NCBI GenBank assembly: GCA_001247695.2
Contig: LGRX02025966.1
Span: forward strand, 1 to 64,000
Length of the DNA: 64,000 bases
Origin: Cymbomonas tetramitiformis
Lineage: Eukaryota > Chlorophyta > Pyramimonadophyceae > Pyramimonadales > Pyramimonadaceae
Reading direction: 5' to 3'
Shown here: positions 47,341-56,077 of the stretch, one piece after another
Position numbering within the stretch: position 1 is the stretch's first letter
Layout: every line of letters begins with the position of its first letter
Position numbers and translations under genes: made by a program
Notes under the pieces: model-generated
What the model saw: only the letters and a program-made list of their open reading frames with translations
Database searches by the model: none
What the model was told of the DNA's origin: nothing

Positions 47341-49716
47341 ATAGGTGACCTCGCCCTCTCTCGTCATTCCACGTTGTTCCCAAGGAAGGCATTCGTCGGT
47401 GGGGTTCTCAAACTCCTCCTCCCAGGGTCTCACCAACAGGTAGGCTAAAGAGGCACCTGACGCCACCGCAGCAGAACTGGGTGTATCGCGGCGTTGCTCT
47501 CGACGACGTAATGCAGCGTCACGTACCTGGCCCTCCATGGCCAGACGTTCGGTCTCAAAGTCCTTAAGCTGCTGCAGAGGTGCTCCACGCTCCAGCTTGT
47601 CTCGAGTCCTCCACGAATCGTGGGCCTTTGAGTAGCCCGTCCAGCGTACCTTCCATTCCACAATCTCCTTTCCTCGGGAGATGCGAACTCGTCGAGCCAG
47701 AATGCGATCCACACGGGCCTCGCGTTGTCCATCAACTATCACCGCCTCTGGGATTGCTGGCTGTCGGCGTGACGCGAACGCATCTGCCCCTCCCACGTAT
47801 GGCTTCAGTCGATGTTGTGCGAACACATCATGTATACGCCAGCGTGGGGGGAGCTGCAGTCGATAAGCCACCGGAGCACCTCGGTCTGCCTCCGGAAGAC
47901 CCGCCTGCATGTCACTGTAGAACCGCTCCGTTACCGCCAACGGCCCATGCCAGCGCTTGCTGAGCTTCCTGCAAAGGGACCTGTCCATGAGCTTCTCCGT
48001 GAGGTGCTTGGCTTATACCCAGACGAGGTCCCCCACCGCATACTCCCGCTGCCCATGGCGCTGATCGAAGAGATCTCGCTGCCGCTGCTGTGCCAACTCC
48101 AGTCTACCCCGCGCGTCCCGCAGCTGCGACGAAAAACGAAACGCACATTCATGTGCAGTCCCCACCCCTCCTTTGCGTCGCCCATCGGTAGACTGGGCAG
48201 CTTCTAGAAACATGTCAAGCTGTGACATGAGTGACACGCCATAGCACAACTCGAAGGGGGTGAAACCGGTTACGTCACTGCGCGAGTCGTTGATAGCAAA
48301 CTCGACGTTGGTGGCGTACAGGTCCCAGTCCTCCGGACTATCATCGACGAAGGAGCGAAGCATATCCTCCACTACCCGGTTGGTGTGCTCCGCTTGACCA
48401 TTAGATCGGGGGTTGTAAGGGGTGGTCATTGCCACCTTGACCCCCATCAACCGCATCAGCTCTTTCCAGAACGCGTCTTGGAAGCGTGGGTCCCGGTCGC
48501 TGACAATTTTCATAGGCGCGCCATGCTGCCTCCACACGGTGTCGAAGTAGATGCGAGCAATAGTGGCTGCTGAGCTGTCCCCGAAGTTAATGGGGACCAC
48601 GTGGACCATCTTCGAGAGCTTACAGGTGAAGGCGACGAACGCGTCGTTCCCTTGCTCGGTCAAAGGTAGACCGGTGACAAAGTCCACACCCACGCCCTGC
48701 CAGTTTCGCGACGGGATCGAATGCGGGTTAAGCAGTCCATCAGGGTATGACGATCGGGGTTTCACAGCCTGGCAAGTGGGGCAGGACGCCACCCAAGCCC
48801 CCACATCATCCGAGGCGTTCTTCCACCAGAATCGACGAAGAACCCTTTCAAGTGTCTTGTCGCGCCCTGTGTGACCCGCTGCCAGGGAGTCGTGGGCTTC
48901 GCGGAACACAATCTCCCGGAGGGGTGAGTCCTCACCCAGGACCAGCTGGTAGTGCCCCGCAGCTACCCGCCACAGCACTTCGCCAACAATGCAGAAGTGG
49001 TTCGTGCTGTGATGGGGAGCTGACTGTACTTGCTCCCGCAGAGTACGAAGGGGCCCGTCTCGGCTGTACTCGTCCCGCAGGGCCTCAAGGAAATCTCCTC
49101 CAGAAACTGTGCCCTGCGCGTCCCGCATCTTTGACGCCTTGCCTGCATCAACAATTGGCGGGGGCACTCGCTGGTGTCGAATCCTCTGCGGTCTTGACCT
49201 CGAGGGTGGAGCATACACCACCAGCATCGGCCATGGGAGGTCCTGCAGCACTCCATCTGTTCCCTTAAACAGTTGGGTGGGATTCCCCTGAGAGTCATGT
49301 GTGGGGATGACCTCCTCAATACGCATCCCCGCGCGTCTGAAAAGCTTCCTCCACTGTGGCATGCGCGACTGTAGGTCCGGCAGCAGGAACACTGCAGAGG
49401 TGTTCTCGGGGTCTTGCCACCACTCATGCACGTAGGTGCGGAGTACAGCCTCGATGGTGAGATGGTCGCTGTCATGTGGGGGGCTGCACCACACGTGAAG
49501 TCCTCTCCACTGCTCCTTTAGGCAGTTTTCCCAGTATTTGTCCACCAGCTGACCGCGGCCTTTTGGTCCGCGACAGGCATCCACGTCGAACTTCCCGTAT
49601 TTCGACTGTAGCCGTTCGAACAATGCCTGGTGCAACCGCCCCGTCGATTCCCTCCGCGATTGAGACGCGCTCTTCGCAGGGGGCTTCCTCGTCTTGGGGG
49701 CGTCAGTCAGAACCAC
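47035..49716 (-). pseudogene. pol: Pol 3' half: Dam-like domain, integrase, chromodomain
   Basis: The open frame to 48013 starts with a segment resembling the phage-type Dam/N6-adenine methyltransferase fold: LFERLQSKYGKFDVDACRG, then WRGLHVWCSPPHDSD, where SPPH corresponds to the (D/N)PP(Y/W) motif. The integrase zinc domain follows (EAHDSLAAGHTG, then CPTCQ). The DDE core is GVDFVTGLPLT, IVSDRDPRF and SNGQAEHTNR. A single in-frame TAA (48013-48015) interrupts after GDLVWV; the same frame continues AKHLTEKLMDRSLCRKLSKRW to the chromodomain (RVDRILARRVRIS, EWKVRWTGYSKAHDSW, about 47735-47580). It then runs into the methyltransferase. Known relatives with a Dam-like domain include DIRS elements. 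Confidence 0.78.
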
Positions 49717-49809
49717 CGTCGGAGGTGTCGCCGGCTTTACTGCCTCTTGCTGGGGGCGATTTGGTGTTCGACCGCGAGCGAGAGGTCACCGTGCCGCTGG
49801 GGCGCTCCA

Positions 49810-50279
49810 TAGGGACCTTGGCTAGCACGTCCAGAAGCGTCCACCCAACGCCTTGCGGGTGAGTGCGGCTTCGTTAAAGATGTCAACGTCGTAAAGAGGA
49901 TGGCGTTGTAGACGTTGTTGACCTCCTTGGTGGCGTCCGCCAAGTCGAAGAGGGTGTCGTTGGCGGTGTCCTTCAGCTCAAATGCCGACTGTAAAGATGT
50001 CACCAACGATGTCCATAATACATTGCGGTCCGACTCGTCACCTCGGAATGCCGCATCCTTGGAGCCAAGAGCGTCTCGAGACGTCCTCTTGATTAAATCA
50101 ACGTCCCATGACGAATTCTGAACGGCCACGGCACGTGTCCGCTCAGGAGCCGTCAAATTAGCTGCTGGAGATGCAGGTGTCGGCCGATAGCGCATCCCAA
50201 CGTCTCGGGAAAAAATTGTGTCTAGACGAATCCGGTTGTGAGCCCCAATGGGAGGCGTAGCGTGCGAAGAAATACTCAT
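49810..50279 (-). pseudogene. gag: Truncated Gag N-terminus of the deleted element
   Basis: From ATG at 50279 (MSISSHATPPIGAHN) the sequence parallels the CAAAT-element Gag: RIRLDTIFSRDVGMRYR, RTRAVAVQNSSWDVDLIKR, and LTSLTKPHSPARRWVDAS. Homology stops at about codon 155, where the frame runs into pol-derived sequence. This shows that the CAAAT-type Gag belongs to an autonomous methyltransferase-bearing element lineage, from which the Gag-only elements could derive. Confidence 0.75.
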
Positions 50280-50668
50280 GATAAAAATCCTATAGGTGGG
50301 TACGTCGGGGTAAGGTGGCGATGGCGCGGAGAGGAGGAACTCGCGGAAATGCTGATGGCAAAAGCAGTCAAAACGTCCGTAACTGTGAAATCCCAATTGT
50401 AGAAATGTGGAAGTCGAAGAACACGTTGCGCAAGAAGTCCGCGACAAGGAGTGATCAATTCCAGTCAAAACGAAAATCCCGTGGACATCCAGAAAATCAC
50501 GTAGGGTACGCTGCAGCGATAAACACAATTACTCCGTAACGACGCGTGCCTCAACCGCGAGTTCTCATAGCGCAACCATCAAATGGGCCCCCCAACGCTC
50601 CACCAAGCGGAGGCGTTTAGCCAATCATGCTACCAAAAGTAGTGGAAGGTGCCTGGCGCACCATAACC

Positions 50669-50858
50669 TGTGAGATATATAGCTACGACTATATGTTGTG
50701 TTACGGTCAGAATGCTTTCACTTTCGGTTTGCAAGAGTGTCCATAAAACATAAGTTAGTCTCGGCTTTATGCCGGAAACCCTAAACCTGTGACACCCGTA
50801 CTGTACGGAGTACTAGTACAGATAACAGGAAGTGACACACGGTGTGTCACATCCAGCA
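50669..50858 (-). repeat. 5' LTR-like end of the deleted element
   Basis: On the minus strand it runs TGCTGGATGTGACACACC... to ...ATATATCTCACA with TG...CA ends. The end ATATATCTCACA parallels TATATCTCGCA of the CAAAT element, and both contain CTGTACGGAGTACT. No partner LTR was found in the window, so the boundaries are inferred. Confidence 0.6.
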
Positions 50859-51170
50859 CCATCAGGGGTCCCGTTCGCCTCACGGAAGTTCACATGTCGA
50901 ACGGCAGCTGTCGAGTCAGTGCCTGGGGTGTGGTCAGCAGGGGTTCCTTCACCAGACCCGAGAACCACCACCGTCTCCAGGGACTGCCTTCGTAGCCGGG
51001 CCAGTTGGCGGGAGCCAACTGTCTCGCGCTCTCGTGTGGCGCTGCCCTTGCCCGCCGTCTGCTGCAGGGTCACGTCCCCGTTGCTGACTCCAGCTCCTGG
51101 AAGGAAATCTAACGTAGAGCGAAATGACAGACCCCCCCTCCCCCCCCACCCAAATGAATGGGGCAAAACG
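50859..51170. other. Unassigned DNA with a minus-strand open frame
   Basis: A minus-strand frame of about 150 codons (51268-50813) contains RQLARLRRQSLETVVVLGSGEG and Thr/Pro-rich sequence. I do not recognise it. A C-rich tract occurs near 51130-51150. Confidence 0.35.
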
Positions 51171-52420
51171 GTGCTAAAGCATGCTAAACTGTCTCGTAGC
51201 ACGCCGGTAACACGCCCGTTACACGCCTGTAGCACGCCCGTAGCACGGCAGTAGCATGGCCGTAGCACGGCCGTAATATGTCCCTAGAACGTGTGCTAAC
51301 TGGAACATCGCATGCTAAAGACAAACTAAAGAAGCGAATCTGTTAGGGAATATTCCTCCGGCGTGTTATCACGTCCGTGTTTAGCATGCCTTTAGCATGG
51401 TTTTCAGTCCGTAGGACGCCCGTAGCACGGCAGTAGCACGCCCGTAGCATGCCAGTAATATGTCCTTAGCACATGTGCTAACTGGAACGCCCATAGTTAA
51501 CGCCCATATATGCACGTGCTACCGACGTTTTACCGCCGTGCTAACGGCGTGCTAAGCTCAGACGTGCTAGCAGGCCCGAGGAATATTCCTGGAAAGATTC
51601 TTCTGTTAGCATGCCGTTAGCACGTCGTTAGAGGTCATAGTAATTATACACATTTATATATACATATGACCTCTAACGACGTGCTATCGGCAGCATGCTA
51701 ACAGGAGAATCTGTTAGGGAATATTCCTCAGGCCTGTTAGCACGTCTGAGCTTAGCACGCCTTTAGCATGGTTTTCAGTCCGTAGGACGCCCGTAGCACG
51801 GCAGTAGCACGCCTGTAGCATGCCAGTAATATGTCTTTAGCACATGTGCTAACTGGAACGCCCATAGTTAACGCCCATATATGCACGTGTTACCGCCGTG
51901 CTAACGGCGTGCTAAGCTCAGACGTGCTAACACATAATAGGAATATTCCTGGAAAGATTCTTATGTTAGCATGCCGTTAGCACGTCGTTAGAGGTCATAG
52001 TAATTATACACATTTATATATACATATGACCTCTAACGACGTGCTAACGGCATGCTAACAGGAGAATCTTTTGAGGAATATTCCTATTATGTGTTAGCAC
52101 GTCTGAGCTTAGCACGCCGTTAGCACGGCGGTAGAACGTCGGTAGCACGTGCATATATGGGCCTTAACTATGGGCGTTCCAGTTAGCACATGTGCTAAGG
52201 ACATATTACTGGCATGCTACAGGCGTGCTACTGCCGTGCTACGGGCGCCCTACGGACTGAAAACCATGCTAAAGGCATGCTAAACACGGACGTGCTAACA
52301 GGCCTGAGGAATATTCCCTAACAGATTCGCTTCTTTAGTATGTCTTTTGCATGCGGTTAGCATGTCGTTAACACATGATGTGATAACGACATGCTGACGA
52401 CATGCTAACATAATGTGGGG
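51171..52420. repeat. Fold-back repeat array built of GTAGCACG / CGTGCTAA words
   Basis: Long inverted repeats of about 250 bp start AAAGAAGCGAATCTG at 51327 and end with the complement at about 52339. A second, direct copy of the left arm lies at about 51705-51955. Two central palindromes (about 51600-51710 and 51960-52065) pair TAGAGGTCATA with TATGACCTCTA and enclose a short AT-rich TTATATATA loop. GGAATATTCC and GCATGCTAA words recur throughout. No coding potential. It is a fold-back or MITE-like composite. Flanking words of the same kind blur its borders, and no target duplication could be fixed. Confidence 0.8.
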
Positions 52421-52506
52421 GGAGAATGTTTTCACAAATTTCCCTATCACGCTAAAGCCAAACCAACATAAATTGAAAATTCTCAGGGGGCATCGATCCA
52501 GTGACC

Positions 52507-53886
52507 TCACGCGCAGAAGCACACATCATGTCCACTCGACCACGTGACCATAACGATGGGCATTCCGAGACGATGACAATAGTGAATCGATCGATGAGGA
52601 TAGACGATGACGCGAGTGAAGGGCTTGGCGAAAATTAAAAAAGAAATTGAACGCAAACGGCTACCGTGCGATAGACGATAACGATATACATATTCCTCCT
52701 GCGTGCCTGCGATCCCCAACCCGAACCCGCGAGCGCGAGCGTCATGCGGTGGATTATTCCATCTCCAATCGTCCGATGGCATGGCATGGCATGGCATGGC
52801 ACACGTTTCGCAGAATTCGTCATCGTCATCGTTATCGTCGATCGTGCTCGCGTGACGAGGATGCTCCAAGTGTCCAATCACGTGTAAACGTCCAGCATGG
52901 CACAACTTACGAAAGTACTGTGCCCTGCTCTCTGTCATATCTGTCATGTAGTGCGATGGCACATGAATACAAGCCACCACTCTGCTGGCCAGCACTGCCA
53001 ATGGTAGAGCAATATCCAGCACTGCGAACCATGGTGAGGTCACCACCGCGTCACACACCCCATACTTCTCCTTCCAAGCACGATAGTTGCCCGGTTGTAA
53101 GGCGTTAAGGGCTTCATGCCATTTCAGCTGCGGGTTCCAATCGTTGTTCATGAACTTCAGGTGAGGCCACTCGAACGACATGACTTTGCCAATGACACCT
53201 GTACCAGCCCAAGGGTCCCAGACTTGTGTGATCTTCTCCCAAGTCACCTCGTGCGCTAGGCGTCTAACCTCCTGGGGAACTGTCATCACCAGCTCCAAGC
53301 CCCAATTCAGTTGACTGGCAATCTTCACCTGAGCTCTGCTCAACTGCGTAACATCCCCCCTCTTCTGCACTTCTTCTGGACTCATGGCCTGCACCGTAGC
53401 TGCTTTCCGCAGGCTTCTCGCACGAGCATGCTGTTCTGAGCACTTCCTGCTCAAGATGGTGCGATGACCCTCGTGCCACAATCCTGGCATCACGTCTGTG
53501 ATTACCCTGCTGAGTTCTTCCTGATTCCCCCATGCCACTCTGTCAGGGAGATCCCCCATGCTCCCTTCTCTCTTGAGCATCTGTCGCGATGTGAGTGCCT
53601 GCCACGGGTGTCCGCGTCCCGGCCTCACAGCACGATGCGGGCCCACGTCTGCGGGCAGCAACACCACATCGGTGCCCAATTTCTCTCTCAGCTGCAGCTC
53701 CATGGCAGCCATCTTCTCCACGATAGACGTGCTCACTTCGGCGGCAGCTGCCACCACGGCCACGCCCAAGCATTTGGGACATTGCCAGTCTCCTTCAGGC
53801 ACTCCATCCAGCGCCGGCTCCAGACACCACGTGTGAAAGCCACGATTACAGGTGTCGCACATACAACAGCATGGCCGCCTCCCCAT
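52507..53886 (-). CDS. PHD finger and DPWAGTG/TSPWF methyltransferase-like domain
   Basis: The frame picks up the PHD finger at CDTCNRGFHTWCLEPALDGVPEGDW with closing CPKC. Together with CEKC upstream this is the C4HC3 pattern that reads histone H3 tails (family knowledge). After a helical linker (VSTSIVEKMAAMELQLREKLG) comes a Rossmann-type domain. VWDPWAGTGVIGKV (about residue 224) resembles the SAM-binding DPFxGxG motif of amino-methyltransferases, FMNNDWNPQ gives the second acidic position, and DAVVTSPWFAVLDIALPLA resembles the catalytic (D/N/S)PP(Y/W/F) motif with W in place of the second P. The tail after DDNDDDDEFCETC is low complexity and its end may be out of frame. Activity is unproven. 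Confidence 0.7.
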   Translation of the reverse strand: MGRRPCCCMCDTCNRGFHTWCLEPALDGVPEGDWQCPKCLGVAVVAAAAEVSTSIVEKMAAMELQLREKLGTDVVLLPADVGPHRAVRPGRGHPWQALTSRQMLKREGSMGDLPDRVAWGNQEELSRVITDVMPGLWHEGHRTILSRKCSEQHARARSLRKAATVQAMSPEEVQKRGDVTQLSRAQVKIASQLNWGLELVMTVPQEVRRLAHEVTWEKITQVWDPWAGTGVIGKVMSFEWPHLKFMNNDWNPQLKWHEALNALQPGNYRAWKEKYGVCDAVVTSPWFAVLDIALPLAVLASRVVACIHVPSHYMTDMTESRAQYFRKLCHAGRLHVIGHLEHPRHASTIDDNDDDDEFCETCAMPCHAMPSDDWRWNNPPHDARARGFGLGIAGTQEEYVYRYRLSHGSRLRSISFLIFAKPFTRVIVYPHRSIHYCHRLGMPIVMVTWSSGHDVCFCA

Positions 53887-56077
53887 CTGTCCTCCTGCAC
53901 TTCTCGCACGCGTGATGTTTGCTGGGGATAGCTGCGCTGCAGTCGTACTGGTCTTTCACCTGCAGATGACACGGTGCGATGCTCTGCACCGTGCTCTTCT
54001 CTCGCAACTTCGTACTGTCCTCCAACACTACCACCCCGTCTCTCTGCACTTTGACTATCTTCAAAATAGCTGGCTTGGTGGCCACTTCCATGCCAGAGCG
54101 CGGCTGCTGTCGTATGTACACGAAGTCTCCTGCCTTGAACTGGTGAGGCTTCGGCTCGTAGCTGCCACTCCTTCTGTGCTCGTATCGCAAGGTGTCGCGG
54201 TGCTGAGCGATCTCCAGGTTGCAACCTGCATGCACCATGAGCTTCTTCACGATGGCTGCTCGCTGCAACAAGTCCTCAGCCAGCGTCTTCTCCTCCTGCT
54301 TCTCAAAGTCCAACTCGGGTCGTGCACGAAGATCCGGTGGCACGGTGGCTTCCTGAGCAAACAACAGTGTGAACGGCGCCACGCCAGTCGACTGCTGCTT
54401 AGCTGCGTTATAACTGAGTACGAGCGACCAGAGCATCTCGTCCCACTCGAAGTCCAGGCCCTTGTCGAGGGCCATCTTCTTGAAGCAGAACTTGAGGGTG
54501 CGCACCCCCCTTTCAGTCAAACCATTGCCCTCTGGTGAGCTCGGTGAGGTTACTCTCCGATCGATAAGACACTGTCTGCACAGGGCGGCGAACTCACCCT
54601 CGAACTCCGAGCCCCCATCTACAAGGCATTCAGCTGGCGCTCCAAACACGGATAGAACGTGATTGCGGAACGCGCTGGCGATGGTGGTGGCCTCCTTGTC
54701 AGGAATTGGGACGCACACGACGAACCGCGTATAGTGCTCGATCATGACCAAGACTCGTTGGTTCTGAGCCTTCGTGATGCGCTTCGTCGGCCAAGCTAGG
54801 TCCAAGGACCAGCGGTACATGAAGGACTTGATTTCCAGCGGCGTGAGCATCGCCTCCTCCCGTGCGTAGTGCGTCTTCACCCTCTGGCAAGTCTGACACT
54901 GCGTGACCACCGCTTGTACATCCTGTTTCATACCCGCCCAGTAATGGCGTTGCCACAATAAGTTCAGCGTCCGCCGAATGCCCCAATGGCCAGTCCTCTC
55001 ATGGTGCTCACGCACCAGCTGAATTCTGTCACTGGGCTTGGGTACCAGCAGCTCCTTACCACTGACGGTGATCATGTACAGCTCGCCCAAGAGCTCGTCC
55101 CAGTGGTGACGTGCTGCTCTCTTCCTCACTCTGTGGTACTCCTCTTTGGGTATCTCCACTCTTCCTCCGGTCTTTATCCAAGCGAGGCACAGCTCATCCT
55201 GGTGTATGTCAGGGCACCTCTCTCGCAGTGACTCCTGGTGAGTCACGCTGGCCAGCATGGCGGCCATTCTCGTAGTGTCGGGCAGCCTAGGCAGCCTCAT
55301 CTCCTTCCCCTTCACCACTGGTGCCCATTCTGGAGCTGAGCTTACCTCTGCTGGCTTGTCCCCAGGTCTTAAAAAGGCCTGACGATGACGCGCCTCGTAG
55401 CCCGCGAGCTTCATGGAGTCAAGCTTCCACTTCCTGCGACGTGGGACGGCGTCGTCGGTGCCGAGTCCCTGCGTGCCCTTTTGCCCCTGACTGCACATGT
55501 GTTGCAGCCGATCTTCCCAGTCCTGATGGCTGAGGCGTCGCGCAACTTGCTTAGTGTAGTTGTTGGAACTGGTAATCCACTCAGCTAGCTGCGCTCGCAC
55601 TGGCTCAGAGGTGTCCTTGGTGATGGTAGCCATCTGGGTGGACTTCGCGATGGGGATGGAGGCTAGCGCGCCATACCCTTCCTCCTCACTCTCCTTACTC
55701 CTCGGCAACTTGGTCGTGCTGACCTCGGCAATCGCATACAACAGCTCCATTGCTCTTCGGTCCATGGCTAGGCCAAGCACTCCTGCCAACTCTTCGTCCT
55801 TCATGCCGTGCGCCATGCGCAGCTCGCTCGCGCTGTAACCCATGGCCACAGCTTTCTCGTCCAGGTTGACCTCTCTGGTCTCCCCTACTTCTTCATCATC
55901 CTCCTTCCTCACTACCGTGCCTGCGCGAGGTGCGCGAAAGGCACGAGAGTTCTGCGTTGCCAGGATGGTTGGCAGCACTCTCATGGGCTCCCCCACAACG
56001 TTGGCGGTGTGGTGAGGCTTCCTGTCTCCAGTGACTACTCTTCGTGGCTTCCAGCCTGGTTGCAAAATATCGCGCAC
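53846..56077 (-). CDS. pol: Methyltransferase C-terminus, integrase and first half of a PHD finger
   Basis: Starts with the end of the C5-methyltransferase: RDILQPGWKPRRVVTGDRKPHHTANVVGEP, then RVLPTILATQNSRAF (motif IX/X type). A linker of about 250 residues follows. The integrase zinc domain is REHHERTGHWGIRRTL with CQTC. The catalytic core has Asp in SLDLAWPTKR, Asp in CLVDGGSEFEGEF and Glu in GNGLTERGVRTLKF. The C-terminal domain includes FKAGDFVYIRQQPRSGM. The frame ends inside a PHD finger: CEKCRRTDGEAAMLL is followed by a frame break, with CDTCNRGFHTWC in the neighbouring frame. The inferred job is integration of the element's cDNA. Confidence 0.85.
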   Translation of the reverse strand: MRDILQPGWKPRRVVTGDRKPHHTANVVGEPMRVLPTILATQNSRAFRAPRAGTVVRKEDDEEVGETREVNLDEKAVAMGYSASELRMAHGMKDEELAGVLGLAMDRRAMELLYAIAEVSTTKLPRSKESEEEGYGALASIPIAKSTQMATITKDTSEPVRAQLAEWITSSNNYTKQVARRLSHQDWEDRLQHMCSQGQKGTQGLGTDDAVPRRRKWKLDSMKLAGYEARHRQAFLRPGDKPAEVSSAPEWAPVVKGKEMRLPRLPDTTRMAAMLASVTHQESLRERCPDIHQDELCLAWIKTGGRVEIPKEEYHRVRKRAARHHWDELLGELYMITVSGKELLVPKPSDRIQLVREHHERTGHWGIRRTLNLLWQRHYWAGMKQDVQAVVTQCQTCQRVKTHYAREEAMLTPLEIKSFMYRWSLDLAWPTKRITKAQNQRVLVMIEHYTRFVVCVPIPDKEATTIASAFRNHVLSVFGAPAECLVDGGSEFEGEFAALCRQCLIDRRVTSPSSPEGNGLTERGVRTLKFCFKKMALDKGLDFEWDEMLWSLVLSYNAAKQQSTGVAPFTLLFAQEATVPPDLRARPELDFEKQEEKTLAEDLLQRAAIVKKLMVHAGCNLEIAQHRDTLRYEHRRSGSYEPKPHQFKAGDFVYIRQQPRSGMEVATKPAILKIVKVQRDGVVVLEDSTKLREKSTVQSIAPCHLQVKDQYDCSAAIPSKHHACEKCRRTDGEAAMLLYVRHL

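Larger units (their letters stand above)
46658..50858 (-). mobile_element. Methyltransferase-bearing Ty3-type element, internally deleted
   Basis: In element sense: a 190-bp LTR-like end (50858-50669), a Gag start (50279 to about 49815), then a junction directly into the late pol region. That region holds a Dam-like domain, integrase, chromodomain and C5-cytosine methyltransferase, ending at 46658. Protease, RT and RNase H are missing, so an internal deletion fused gag to the 3' half of pol near 49740-49815. No 3' LTR was identified. It is disabled by a stop codon and a single-base deletion, but the domain order is readable. Confidence 0.75.

Noticed and set aside
51171..52420. Integron- or CRISPR-like repeat array
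   Set aside because: Repeats overlap, vary in length and occur in both orientations in a fold-back layout. There are no spacers and no associated genes.
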